Below are positions 20,230 to 34,300 of a DNA stretch of 64,000 nucleotides, piece after piece. The notes under the pieces are model-generated. The model was not told the DNA's origin and ran no database searches. It saw only the letters and a program-made list of their open reading frames with translations. Origin of the DNA: Branchiostoma floridae (Eukaryota > Chordata > Leptocardii > Amphioxiformes > Branchiostomatidae); assembly GCF_000003815.2 (NCBI RefSeq), contig NC_049992.1, positions 2,995,445-3,059,444 on the forward strand, read 5' to 3'. The position numbers and the translations under genes are program-made. How positions within the stretch are numbered: position 1 is the first letter of the stretch; every line of letters starts with the position of its first letter.

Positions 20230-21547
20230 ACAACCACGGTCTGAAGATTAAGACAAGTACTACAACTGACTCCCAGAGTGATGATGCTGTCACCATTGAA
20301 ATCTTTTCTGATGACTGCGATGGCGTATGCACGACAGTGACGATATCCGGACTTGCAAGTGCAGGGTAGGTAAAATCAGATACCTGAAGCCCGTTCCTTA
20401 AGCTAAGGGCAAAACCCGCCATACGTGCACGTGCTGCCTATGTGCCAAAACGTGGGCAATCTTTTGGTATCCGTAAGTGGTAAGTACCGCCTCCGTACGA
20501 TTTGGGAGCACGCAGATACCCCGTAGAACTTTACGTGAAGGCAAAATTTTGTGTGCCATCGGGCAACCTTGCGCAACTTTGCGACTGACGTGCGTTGACT
20601 TACTCCCTCCCTGCCCTTGCCAGTCGTTCCCCACGTTTTCGGAAAAACGGGCGTGGCATCCCGAAAAACGTACGGACAAATTGCACCTACGACGGGTTGT
20701 GCCCTTAGCTTAATGTGCCTCGCTGGCCTGAGTGTTATTCCTGTTGGTTTACCTGCACTCTCATACTACCAAGCAGAATCTGTGTGAATATCTAAGTCAT
20801 AGACGGTTGGAAGGGGAGCGAGTTTTAGAAACCCGGTAAACTAATTTGGTATGACGTGTATGCATGATAGAAACCAATTGTGGTTTATTGTGCCGATGCC
20901 TTGTCAACACAGTAATTAATGAGTTCCCTTTGCATTTTGACACTGAAAACCTTCTAAAAACCTAACCGTTCTTAAGTGACTTTTTTTTGTTTTCATTTGT
21001 TCACCTGTACAACACAACAAACAAACAAACTGAAGGACCGAGTACGATAGAACCTTCACCGCTTCCAACTTCGGTGTCCCCACACGGCTTCTACTGACAG
21101 CTTCAGGTGAAGACTGGCTAAAACTGGACTGGGTAAGTTCAAATATTTAAATTCTTAGTATTAAGCCCACTAGCCATTAATTGGTACAGCGCAAAGTATG
21201 CTAACGTCACATTTCGACAAAGGGGCCCGGCACTTTGGGTAAAACGAAAAGTCCGATATAAAAAAGTACGGAGCAAAAGTAATTTGACAGCATGACTTGC
21301 GCATATTTCTTAGCATAAACTTAAAGTTTTCATTTCCGCAAACATTTCGGCCCTGCTACGTGAAAGAAGTGTGACGTAGGCCTCAAAGGTTTGTTGCTGT
21401 AATATCATACATTGTTCTTAAATTACCAGGTTGATGTCTACAATGCCCATACCGAGCAGTCTTACCATTTTCTGTGCCCTAATGACGGTTGCCAGTTATC
21501 TACTGATTCTACGGAGGGTAGCAGGCAGCTTCTTCTGGCTGTTGATG
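20230..21547 (+). CDS. Gene 2: PLAT-like module 1
   Basis: Three exons (20230-20365, 21036-21132, 21430-21547; phases 1-2, 2-0, 0-1). Key segments: LKIKTSTTTDSQSDDAVTIE, FSDDCDGVCTTVTISG, GTEYDRTFTASNFG, RLLLTASGEDWLKLDWVDVY, SYHFLCPNDGCQLS. The pattern of a strand pair, G..F.R.F...NFG, then W.KL.WV.VYN and Y.F.CP resembles the PLAT/LH2 beta-sandwich, with an added disulphide-like DDC...VC. PLAT assignment is by eye and could be a related, unnamed fold. Confidence 0.65.
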
Positions 21548-24500
21548 GTTAGTACTCTGAAGTGAATTAACATTATGATAGGGGTCTTCTCTGCCTGGAT
21601 TACATATATTGTATGGTGTGAACGTCCCTTCTTTGTCAAAACTCCGTTTAAACGTTTCATCACTAATGATGCGAATGTCTTCACATTTACATTATAAATG
21701 TGCTATATTTCGTCAGTAGCTGAGTTTCAAGGACCGCAATGTCGGTGTGAAATAAAGAAATGGTCGTGAAAAGAAGAGTCTCTTTATTTACCTACAAGAC
21801 TGTTCGAAGATTCAACTGTGGACAGTTCTTTACCCTTTGTAAAACGTCATTTTTACAAAGGGTTGACAACACATTAGTAACAACATAGTCCGTACTCGCA
21901 CCAGTCAACCCAAACTGTCGACACTCATTCAGAGAGCTAGATTGCGTTGGTTAGGGCATGTCGTCCGAATGTCAAGGCTAAGACTCCCCAGGGTGGTTCT
22001 GAATTGGTGCCCAGTGGGAAAAAGAAAGAGGGGAGGTCAGGCTATCACTTGGAGAAGAACTGTTGAAAGAGACCTTGCAGAGATGGGTTGCACATGGGAG
22101 GGCGTGCAACGGCTAGCAGTGGACAAAGCAGCATGGCGAACAATGACGGCCCGCCTCAGTGACCAGAACTGACATGCGGTGAAGATGATGATGATGATTT
22201 TGATACGGAAATGATGCTATCATGCAGACCCAGATGAGACTATTTTAGATCGACTGTGTCCGTATACACAGTAACGATGGACATGCGAAGCCCTGATTGG
22301 CTTACCTATATTTTTACCTGTTATATTTTCACTGGCGCTTGCTTGTGTGTTTGTCTGTCTGTCAACAATAACTCAAGAAATGCTGTATGTATTGGTTTCA
22401 TACTTGCTGATTGGATTTAGCGGATACTCTTGGTACTGCAGAGGAAGTTAATATTTTGATATCTCGTGTTCTAAACAAGCTATGGTTAAGACATTTTGGC
22501 TTTTAATCGATATCTCTTGTGCTCGGAAAGGGGTGACGTAAGTTTGGGCCCTCTAGCGGCTAGGGTTGGCATTGCCGGGGCATTTTTGGCAAATAGATTA
22601 TGGAGAGGATAACTCAAGAAAGAAATAACGGATTTTTATGATTTTTGTATGCGTAAATAGGTAGCTTACAAAAAATGCACAAAATGAGATGCTAATCATG
22701 CAAAATGGGGGTACATTTGCATGATTAATGTGAATATTCTATCATAGCAGGTCCTAAGAAGTGGCGTGAAGATATACATTGCGGAGAGAGCTACCCCTCA
22801 GAAGACGGTAACCCTGCTGAATGTGACCCTGAAGGTATTTACCCATGCTGCTCCCCGTTCAACTGGTGCGGCGACACCGCAGACCACTGCTACTGTCCGG
22901 ACTGTGTCGACTACAGGGACAAACTTTCAGGTACATAATTAGGCCCCCTTTCCACTAGAACTGCGACCTAAATAGGATACTTATGTGAAACCTTTGCTTT
23001 CATACTGGGTATATCATACAAAACGTAAAAGTGTGATTGAGGAGACAACAGAACACACAAAGTGAAACAAGATTCGTTTCATTTTGATACAGTTCGTTGA
23101 ACGATGTGTCAAATTGTAGGTCGCAGAGAGAGTGCGGCGAGAGCGCCGTCCTACTGGAAATGGGGTATTAGAAAACGTAACATACGCCCTATTTATTTGA
23201 CGTTTAGTGGCTGTCAAACTTATCTTGAAATCTCTTACTTTGTCAGTATCTTATAAGTCTTTTTTTCTGATCGCTCGGCTCCCGTCTTCTGAATTGGCAA
23301 GTCAAAATCAATGGGGCAGAAACGTTTAGTAAATTTAACGCAGAGGGAAATAACACTGTATACAGAATAACATAAGACTATCATCTGCACACTTGCTGAC
23401 GATAGCAGGGTAAATCTTTAATGACTTTATGTATATTTTCTCCTACTAGCTCCTAAGAAGTGGCGAGAAGACGGTCAGTGTGGAGAGGGCTTCCCTGCTG
23501 CAGACGGTAACCCTGCTGAGTGCGACCCTGGTGGTATTTACCCATGCTGCTCTCCAGCAAACTGGTGCGGCAACACCGCAGACCACTGCGACTGTCCGGA
23601 CTGTGTCGACTATAGAGACAAAACCTCAGGTACATAACTAGAACACGTATACAAGGTGTCCGAGGGATACGTAACGTACACGCCTTTTTTGCGTAACGTT
23701 TAGTGACTGTCAAACGTATCGTAAAATGTAAGTAAGTATTGATCAGTACGCTTCTGATGTGGCCAATAATAATCGGTGGGCCACAAAACGTTTTGTTTTT
23801 AGATTCATGTTAACTAATTTACGTATACAAGAATGTGAGCTGCCACAAGAAGAACCCTAAAAGCACGAACCCCATACCGAAAATGTTATAATACAAAATG
23901 TACAACACTGTGTACTTTGATCCAACAGAGCATCTTCACCTGACGATCAGGACGAGTTCATCTGAGTACACTAGGTTTCCCGATCCTCTCACCATTGAAG
24001 TCTTCTCTGACGATTGTGATGGTGTCTGCACAACAGTGACCATATCCGAACTTACAAGCAGTGGGTAGGTAAAATCAGATACCTGAAGCCCGTTCTTTAT
24101 GCTTCGCTGGCTTGGGGGTCCTCCCTGTTGATGTACCTAGTACCTGCGCTCTCATACTGCCGAGCAGGATCTGATTGAATATGTAAGTCAAAGACGGTTC
24201 GTAGGAGAGCGAATATTGGAAACCCGGTAAACGTATTTGGTGCGACGTGTATGCATGATATAGAGGCCAACTGTAGTTCATTGTGCCAATTTGAATGCCT
24301 TGTCCATATTGTAATAAAGGAGTTCCCTTTGAATTTTGACACCACACAGAAAACGTGAAGAAGACGAACCCTTCTAATGTTAAATCTTATGTTTTCATTT
24401 TCTCACATGCACGACACTGAAGGACCGAGTTCGATCGAACCTTCACAGTTCCAATTGCAAACTTCGGTGTCCCCACACGGCTTCGACTGACAGCTTTAGG

Positions 24501-27500
24501 TGAACACTGGCTCAAACTAGGCTGGGTAAGTTCATATATTCAAACTTATGAGTATTCAGCCTACTCGTCACCCTCAACGTTTCCACATTCACAAACGAAT
24601 AGAAAGCCACTTTCCTCTTAAAATCACAGAATCCATAAATGGAAGAAAAAGTGGGGCTTTTCGTCTTCATAACCCTCACACTCAGGGTTGACAATCGCGG
24701 CAAAGCCTAACGCAAGGAGGTTATATTCAGAATTATTCTGAATATAACCTCCTTGCCTAACGTTATCACCCCTGACAACTCAGCCACGGAATTCGGTTAT
24801 TAGGGGAGTGGCTTCTAACTAACTGTCCGCCAATCGGAGAGATGGCTTTTTGTTGTCGCAAGCTCGGAAAGGCGCCATATAAGGCGACTCATTAATATTC
24901 AAGAGCAAGATAACAGTACCGGCATAACGTTTCACAGTACTTTCAGCGTCCAGACGTCTTTATTTAGGTACCAAATTTAACAGTTGTCGGTTCTGTGGGT
25001 ATAGGTAACCACGGCATCAACGTATACCGACCTAGCATATGAAAAAAAAAACCATTACCGTCACGCATAGATAAACCGATCTTTGTGCACGCCGGACTGT
25101 GCCATGCGTACGCTGTCTGTTCGAAACTTGCAATCCGGTCGCTGATTGGCCTGCGACAAATGAATGAATGAATGATTTTATTTGTAAAACATTGCAGCTT
25201 GGTAGCTGAATTGCGAGTTACATTACAATAATTGTGGGTTATCTCCACATACATAAATTAGAACAAACATCGTGAATAAAAATAAAATGTTGAACCGTCA
25301 TGCACCGCGGCACGTAGTAGGCCTCCTACTCTCGGCTCAAAAAATGTCACCAGTTTGGTAACAAATGTCAGCAGTTTGGTAACAAAAACCATTCTACTTG
25401 AACTCTAATGCGCGACTCTGGGTGATTCTGCATGGGAAAACGAAACAGACGCTCCAGGGGCTCCAACACCAGCGAAGAGAACGGCAGTCCGACAAACCTG
25501 ACTCATCGCCCCCCTCCCAAGACACCTAAAATGGCTACGCCGAGTAACGCGGGCATGGCTTCTCTTCCTCCTGAACTACAACCTTTGGCTCATTTAATTT
25601 TGGAACAATCGAAACTACAACAAGAGACTCTAGCAGGACAACTAAAGACTGTCGGGGATAAACTGTCGGGTCAAATCCGAACGCTGGATGTAAAAGTCGA
25701 CGGGCTATCCACCGAACTTTCTTCACTACGCGACCGGGTTTTGACGCTAGAGACTGCCGCAGAGTATAAAGACAACGAAGTCGAACAGCTGCGAAGAGAG
25801 CTACACAACGAACGACGGGAGCGAGTCAAATCGGATCTGTTAGCAGAACGCTACTCAAGAAAGTCTGACGTGATCATCAGGGGCCTGCCATACCATAAGG
25901 AGGAAAACTGTGAAATGCTCTTCAACGACTTCTTGCTAGGAGAGCTTGGCTTGGAAAAGATGCCATTAGTGGCAGTTCACCGGTTATCGCGGCCAACAAA
26001 GACCCGACCCAACCCTCATCTACTAGTTAGACTGGTCAACTATCATGATCGCGATCGCATACTGAAGGAGGGTCGAAAACTCCGAGGAAGTGGTTACGCA
26101 GTCTACGAGCACCTCCCGCCGCCGATCCAAGCAGCGAGGTCCCAGCTTGTTCCTGATCGGGATGCGGAGATACAGAAAGCTAAGGACACCAATACGCGCA
26201 GTAAGATATCTATCTATGTACCTCCAAAAAGCACTTACGCTGTACTGTTGGTTAATGGAAAGGAAAAAAAGCGCATCAATGCGGTAGATATCGCTTTAAC
26301 CGAAAACAAGACAACCTGATATGTATGCACAAATGTGGATTGTCAACATTAAATGACTTTTCCTCACTTTGATGCATCGTTGTCTCTGTGTGTTTATTTG
26401 TTTACAATGATCTGGAATGTGTGAGCTTGTAAGGCTGAGAGTCCTGACACATTCCCAGGTGTTCGCAATTATGAAATAATGGTTACCACCTGTTCTGTTG
26501 TCCAGACCTCGCACCTTTTGTTTTTGATTTGATTCTGTATTCCCATTTCATTTAAGGTTTTGGACACAGATTTGATTTATTTATGTTTGTTTACTTATAT
26601 TATGTGCTCCGTGGACAAATGATATCTTTGTCTATTTTTTTTTGGTTCTTACATTTAACGTTACTTGTTATTACTATATTGATATGGTAATTCAGCCATG
26701 TTGGTTGAATTCGAATTGCGGAGCCGACGAATCTCGACAAGGTTAAAAACAGGGTGGTGATGACTTTAAAAAAATATTTAGGTGAGCCGGGAAATTTTGT
26801 ATGAGTAAGATCGGTGCTGATATGTCTGTATGGAAGTGCGCCAATGTTGTTAACTATATTTCAGTTATTTTGAGTTACATCTGTATGTATGTTTCAGTTT
26901 CTGTTCTTTATCTGGCGTACCCATGTAACACAGTTTATTTTTGTTCGGATACCACGGATACCACGGATCATGAAAGTATATGGTGCGATAGATGTTTAAA
27001 AGAATTGTCCACCCACATACTTTTCCTGTTCTCCACATTACAAAGAAATTTTATCAAAGAATGTTATAGACAACAACCATGATTGACGGTAAAACGAAAA
27101 TTGGATCGTATAATGTTAACGGACTTGCAAATCATAGAAAAAGGAAAGAAATCTTTACGTGGCTGTCCGAAAAATCCAGTGATATTATATGTTTACAGGA
27201 AACTCATTCGAACCTAAAAGAAGAAAATGTATGGGAAAGAGAGTGGGGAGGGCAAATACTATTTAGTCATGGGACAAGTAATCAGCGAGGTGTTGCTATT
27301 CTTTTGAAAAAAGACTTAGATTGTACTGTTCACGATGTCAAAAAAGATGATGATGGTCGACTCCTTATGGTAGATATTACTGTGAAAAGCAAGCGCTTCT
27401 GCTTGGCTAACATATACGGCCCAAACAAAGACAATCCCACTTTCTTTGATTATGTTGAAAACAAAATTATAGATATGAAATTAAGCCACGAAAATATAAT

Positions 27501-30500
27501 TGTCGTCGGTGATTTTAACACAGTTCTCAATGCGGGCTTAGACCGTGCAGGAACTAATTCCACAGTTTATCATCCTCAGGCACAACAACGGATTTCTGAC
27601 ATGATACAGGCGTTAGACTTAGTAGATATATGGCGTTTCCAATTTCCACACATATCCAGATTTACATGGCGTAGAGGAAAACAGGCAAGCCGTATTGATT
27701 ATTTCTTAGTTTCCTTTTCACTTATTGCTGATACATCTAATGTAAAAATATCCGATAGATTTAAGTCTGACCATAAGTTTATTTCTATTTCTATTAAAAC
27801 AGCAGACTATCAGCGAGGAAAAAACTACTGGAAATTCAATCAATCTCTTTTAAGTGACAACATTTTTATTAAGTTAACTGAGGAATTCATCGAAGAATTT
27901 TTCCGAATCAACCTCGGAACGAGCGACCCTCTAACAGTTTGGGACACCTTCAAATGTTGTTTCAGAGGACATTCAATAAAATATTCCTCACGTAAATATA
28001 AAGAAAACACTGTGAAAGAAAATCAAATTAAGGGCCGTATAGATGAACTCACAATGAAATTAGATGCGTCCAATGTACCACCTGATGGGTTGATTCAAGA
28101 GCTCAATATATTACAGAATGAATTGGAAACTTTATGCGAAGAAAAAATAAGTCAGAAGCTTTATAATACACGTGCAAAAAATATGGAGTTTTCAGAAAAG
28201 TGTAATAAGTTTTTCCTTAAGATAGGTCTTAGAAACCAGGCAAGGAAGAATTTGAACAACCTGACAACATCAGATGGTAAAAACATTCATGAACCACAAG
28301 GTATCTTATCAGAACTAAGATCCTTTTATTCATCACTTTATTCATCTGATAGCGAGACTGTTACTTTAGAAAGAGAGAAATCTGATATTTTCTTCCCGAC
28401 TACAAACAATGTCCATTTGAGTGAAAAGCAAAAAGACACTTGCGAAGGTTCCATAACAGAAAACGAACTTTGGGCAGCTGTTAATAGTTTTAAGGATGGT
28501 AAAGCACCGGGACTCGATGGACTGCCTATAGAGATTTACAAGACGTTCTTTAAGAGTCTCAAACAACCAATGCTCATGTGTTTTAACCATGCCTTTGATA
28601 CAGGACACCTGTCAGAAACTCAGAAAGTTGGACTTATTACACTTTTACTTAAACAAAACGGAGATGGACAATACAAAAACCCTAGTCAACTTACGAATTG
28701 GCGACCTTTAACACTGCTATGTTGTGACGTTCGAATTATCTCTAAAATAATAGCATTAAGAATTAAGAAAGTCATAAATAATTTGATATGTCAAGACCAA
28801 ACTGGGTTCCTGAAAGGTAGATTTATTGGTGAAAATATCAGAAGAATTCTGGAAATAATCGAGCACTATGAAACTGAAAATAAACCGGGATTAATTTTTG
28901 TAGCAGACTTTGCGAAAGCTTTTGATACTATACACTGGGAATACATGTTTAAAGTATTGAGGTTTTTCGGTTTTGGTAACTCCTGTATTAGATGGATATC
29001 TTTGCTGTACAATGATATTTCTAGTAGGATTATAAATAACGGACATATATCTTCTACTTTTCCAATCTCCCGAGGGGTCCGTCAGGGGTGCCCACTGTCG
29101 CCTTACCTTTTTGTCCTATGTGTAGAAATTTTAGCTATGAAAATTAGAGATAATAGTCAAATCAAAGGGTTAACAGTTAATGAGTGTGAAACAAAAATCT
29201 CACAATTCGCCGATGACTCAAACTTCCCCATTCAGCCCGAACTGTCGACTATTTTAGCACTAGTGAGAGACCTAAATGACTTTGCCGCTATCTCTGGATT
29301 AAAACCAAACTATGATAAGTGTAAAATATTGCGAATTGGATCATTAAGGAATACTTTCTTTGTACTTCCGTGTTCTCTTCCTTTGCAATGGACAAACGGG
29401 CCAGTGCAGATGCTGGGTGTAATTATGTCAGGTGATACAAAGGACCAATTGGAAAATTATAGAATTAGACTAGCCAAAATAGACAAGACTCTTCAACCAT
29501 GGAGAGGTCAGTCTCTAACATTATATGGGAAGATAACTCTAATTAATACTCTTGTCGTGTCCCAATTCACACATCTTTTTATGGCCCTGCCAACACCTGA
29601 TAAGGATTTATTTGTAAAATATGAAAAAAAGATTTTTAATTTCATTTGGAATGGCCGTCCCGAAAAAAATAAAGCGTAAAACATTATATAATAGTTATGA
29701 GAATGGTGGGTTAAAATTAATTCACTTGCCGACTTTTGACAGGACCCGTAAAGCGTCTTGGATACCCAGACTTTATTCAACCGACAATAGTTTTTGTAAA
29801 AAAGTGTTGAGTAAGTCGAACCTCCTTTTTAGAATTGGTGTCTTCCCATTTCTACAACTTGATAAAAAACATATGGATTATTGCTTTAATCTTGCTAAAC
29901 CCTCCTCTTAGTGTCTTCTTTAAAGATGTAATGAAGGCATGGCTTTCTTTCCAGTTTAGACCCCCCGAAAATCATCACGAAATATATTCACAATTAATCT
30001 GGTACAACTCTAGTATTTTGATAGAAAACAAACCTATATTATGGGAGTCTCTTGCTTCGCAAGGCATAATAAGCATCAATGATTTGTTAGATGAAGAAGG
30101 CAGGTTCTTAACATATAAAACGTTATGTGACAAAATTGGCAAAGTTATAAACAAGCTAAGTTACAACCAATTAATCTCCGCCGTGCCGGATGCCTGGAAA
30201 ACAATTATTCGTGATAAACAGCCAATTATCGGACCTATTCTACCACATATAGCCAATTACCTATGTTTAAATGCAAAAACAAGTAACAGAAATATTTATA
30301 TAGCATTTCTGAGAATGTATAGTGCAGCCGACATCTCTCTTAATATTATGACTTACTGGGAAGACCTGTTTAACACTCCCGTCCCCTGGACACTGATATT
30401 CAAATTGATATACAACACAACGATATGTACACGTATGAGATTCTTTCAATATAGACTAATTTATAAATTTTTGCCAACAAATCGAATGCTGCACATATGG

Positions 30501-31310
30501 AAATTAATAGATAGCCCCTTTTGCTCATATTGTGAAGTAGAACTAGAAACAACCACACATGCTCTCTGGGACTGTCCCAAAGTATACGAATTATGGAAAG
30601 AAATAAAAAAATGGTTCGAACAACAAACAAGTGAAATTCTACCTATAGATATTTTCAGTGTAATTTTCGGTGATATCAATAGTTCAATACTTAAAAATGT
30701 AATTATACTAGTTGCAAAATGTTTTATTTTCAATCTAAGGGGCAAACGATTATTCTTAGGTCACTACATCTCATACCTTAAGTCACACTATAAAACAGAA
30801 CTAATTATAGCCACAAGAAACAACAAATTAGAGACGCATTACAATAAATGGGGTCCGATAATGCACAAATTGAACTAAAAACCATCATCATCTTGCCATC
30901 ATCTTGCCTTCTTGTGTACCGTCATTGTTGATGTTGCTTTAATTTATTTAAGTTTCTTTTTGACGTATGGTTACTATTGTTTGATTATTTTACGTATACG
31001 CACAAATACATCTTGTATTCAACTTTCATCCATACATACTGTACAGCTCCACTTATATTTTTTTATTTGTAACAATTCCTAACGTGCTTGTCCGAATTAT
31101 TTATTTATTATTGTTTACATACATCTATTCATCCTGTTTTACATTATTTTGCTACATACTTCAGTCTGTATATTTCCTATACTAGCAATTTGTACCTACA
31201 TTGTCTTTTACTTTCCCGTTGGATCCGTGGTTTATGTTTTTGTCCATGTCCTTATGTTTTTGTTAATGTGAATTGTATATTCTACTGTAGAATGCAATAA
31301 AAAAAAAAAA

Positions 31311-31344
<34 letters not shown>

Positions 31345-34300
31345 ATCGTGAATAAAACTAGGCTATTGAATCTCTGCATAAATCTGCATACATGGTATCC
31401 CGACAGTTTAGTACACAAAGATATTGTTTGAAAAGAAGCTCATTAATACAGCTCATTAAACAAATCAGGCAAGCTCATTAATATTCATAAGCAAGGCGCC
31501 CCTAATAACCGAATTCCGTGGCTGAGTTGTCAGGGGTGATAACGTTAGGCTTTGCCGCGATTGTCAACCCTGAGTGTGAGGGTGGTCTTCATCTGCTTCC
31601 ATCAAAAAGAAGTTAAACCCAACCTGTTTAGAAATAACCAACACTAGGCTTCGAGTAGTCTCTTTTTACAATAATGTTTATCACTGTTCATTGTCACATG
31701 TACGTCTCCTATGTTTCCACCATGTACTTGCAATAGCCTCCGGGCATGATCTTGCAAATAAACTTTCAAATCTACCATCAATTAGTATAAAAGAACTCAG
31801 AAGTTTGTTGCTGTTTAATTATCCTTTTGTTGTAATTTCCAGGTGGATATCTACAATGCCTATACCGAGCAGTCCTACCGTTTTCTGTGCCCCAATGACG
31901 GTTGTCAGTTATCAACTGACTCATCGGAGGGCAGCGGACAGCTTCTCTTGGCTGTCGATGGTTAGTACTGTACTCTGAAGTGATATTATGATAGGGGGTC
32001 TTCTCTACCCGGATTACAAATGGTTTATGGTGTGAAAGTCTTCGTTATTAATATAAAAGACTGTTTGGAAATTCAAGATGGGTGAACGATGCAGATAGTA
32101 CCTTTATAAAAAAAGGAATGTTGATGCGGAAATTATGCCATAACACGGAACCAGATGGTACTATTTCAGACTGTGTCCGTATGCATAGTGTAAATGCCAA
32201 TCCTACCCTTACAGAAGCGACAAGAGTCAGCGCGCTTACACCTAATTACTATGACATCCTCTTGTTTGAATGACTTAGGTATATTTTCCTAATAGCTCAG
32301 AAGAAGTGGCGCGAAGACTTCCGATGCGGAGAGGGCTACCCTGCAGCAGACGGTAACCCGGCTGAGTGCGACCCTGCCTTTGTTTCCCCATGCTGCTCTC
32401 CAGCAAACTGGTGCGGCAGCAGCCCAAACCACTGCGACTGCCCGGATTGTGTCGACTACAGGAACACGGGTTAGGCCTAAGTCACATTTCCTACCCGGGG
32501 CCCGACCGGGCTGTTTGCGGAAACGAAAAATTTAAGTTTATGTCAATAAATATGCACAAGACATGCTGTTGAATTATTTTCGGTCCGTTTTATGTTGTTG
32601 TTGTCTTTTATATCATACTTATCGTTCCCGAAAGCTGCCCGGCCGGGCCCCTTTGTGGAAATGTGACCCTGGCTTTAGCATGAAAGTTTACTTCACCCCG
32701 GTGCAATGGCCGAGTGGGTAGAGCTTTCGCCTTGCATTCGGTAGGTCCTGAGTTCGATCCCCGGCCGAGTCATACCAAAGACATTAGAAATGGTACATGC
32801 TGCTGTCTCTGTTTAGCACTCAGCATTCGGGAAAGAGTATGGAATTTGAACACACACCATTACCAGTGGACGAGCCCCCTGCTGTAGTGATTGCAGAAAG
32901 TTGCACGGGCCCAGGGCTACTGATATGGAAATGGGCGCCGGTCTATGCGCCTTCAGGCGCGGGAAGAAACTTTGACTTTGACCTTTGATCTATACCTTGA
33001 CTGTACAAAACCGGGTTTTCTTGTTGGACCGTTTGATATGATTAAGCAATTGTGATTTAATTAGTATGCATTTGTAGCTATTCAATTTACTGCATATTTG
33101 TAAGCGTATTCTACTTTTGTGTATGTTGCAAAGGGCCCCAGGAAGATTAGTACACACAGGTTGCTTCCACTAATGCAGTTTCCAAATAAACATAAACAAA
33201 CAGATAAATATATACATGTACGTGACAATGTGGTAACAGTGATGTGTCACAGCATCTTACAATGTTAAACATTACATTGTCCCAGTGACATAGATGTATT
33301 TAGAGTCCTGCTGTTCTTTACGAATGCGTTGCAGTCATACACCCACAATGTTGCTATTCCAAATACATGATACGTTTCCAAGATGCATACTTGATACAGT
33401 TTTCTTCTTTTTCATGTCATCAAGGAGGTTTCTTTATCAATAAGCTCCTTGTTCTGACCGAATCTTGTCAGGAGGGAAACGGGACGTCCTACCGAGGAAC
33501 TGTCGCTGTGACGGAAACAGGTATGTGTTATTGACTTATGTATATGATAGGAAATCTTTAAGCCAAGGGCGCAACTGTACGTGTTTTTGTCCGTACTTTT
33601 TTTTTGGAGGCCACGTCCGCCACATTTTTCTGAAAACGTGGGGAAGGACCGGCAAGAGCAGGGAGTTAGTACGTCAACGCACTTCACTCGCACGGTTGCG
33701 GTAATAAGTATGCGGTCTGCATGCCGTGGGTGGTTGCGTGTATCGTTCGTTGCGCAACTGGTGAGTACTCGTTGTACGTGCTTACAACGTACGAAGGAGG
33801 CACTTACCACTTACGGATCCCAAAAGATTGCCCACGTTTATGCACGTAGACTGCACGCAGTTGCACGTACGACGTGTTGTGCCCTTAGCTTTATCAACAC
33901 AAAAGAGTACAGCGACTTTCGTAAGGTCTATAACAACTACTTACAGTACATATAAACAGACATATCCATAGATATGAATAAGTCAAAATGTTGAGACTAG
34001 CGTATGATATGATATTGCTAAATGATGCTATCGGTTGATTTTTTAAATCATGTTATTGCTTGATGTTACTTGTGTCATTTACACTCCGAAACCCAGATAA
34101 TGATAATTCAGGCTAACATTTCACAATGTAATGTTGTTAGATGATCTAATGATTTATGTTAAACGTGTAATTAATCATAATCAGTGTTAGCAAGACAAAG
34201 TTTCGCAAATAGTAGTTATAATTTATTGCATTTTATGGAAGAGGACTCCATGAAGAGTAGTGGTTGTATTTCAACACTAATGAAAATTCCTTAATACAAA

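Larger units (their letters stand above)
25265..31357 (+). mobile_element. Near full-length L1/Tx1-type LINE with 17-bp target duplication
   Basis: Identical 17-bp AAACATCGTGAATAAAA sits at 25265-25281 and 31341-31357. Between them are a 150-bp 5' leader, ORF1, a 759-bp spacer, ORF2, a 420-bp 3' UTR and an A-rich tail (from about 31298). A perfect target duplication, poly(A) tail and near-intact ORFs argue for a recent insertion. It lies inside the hAT-like element. Confidence 0.9.
24671..31584. mobile_element. Non-autonomous hAT-like DNA transposon (host of nested insertions)
   Basis: Terminal inverted repeats of about 86 bp begin (C/A)ACCCTCACACTCAGGGTT and run through CGGAATTCGGTTATTAGGGG. 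They are flanked by an identical 8-bp duplication GTCTTCAT at 24663-24670 and 31585-31592, diagnostic of hAT-type insertion. After removing the L1 and the 42-bp palindrome, the element is only about 0.8 kb with no transposase, so it is a non-autonomous derivative. Confidence 0.85.
24590..31770 (-). repeat. Family B remnant split by a hAT-like insertion
   Basis: The two halves, 24590-24670 and 31585-31770, together match the reverse complement of 51530-51800 (AAAAAGTGGGGCTTTTCGTC ... AAAAAGAAGTTAAACCCAAC, CAATAATGTTTATCACTG, CGGGCATGATCTTGCAAATA). The halves are separated exactly by the hAT-like element and its 8-bp target duplication. Confidence 0.7.

Noticed and set aside
33419-33452. Third copy of the CAAGGAGGTT nano-MITE
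   Set aside because: CAAGGAGGTT is followed by AGCTCCTTG rather than a matching inverted end, no target duplication is seen, and the sequence lies in the kringle exon.
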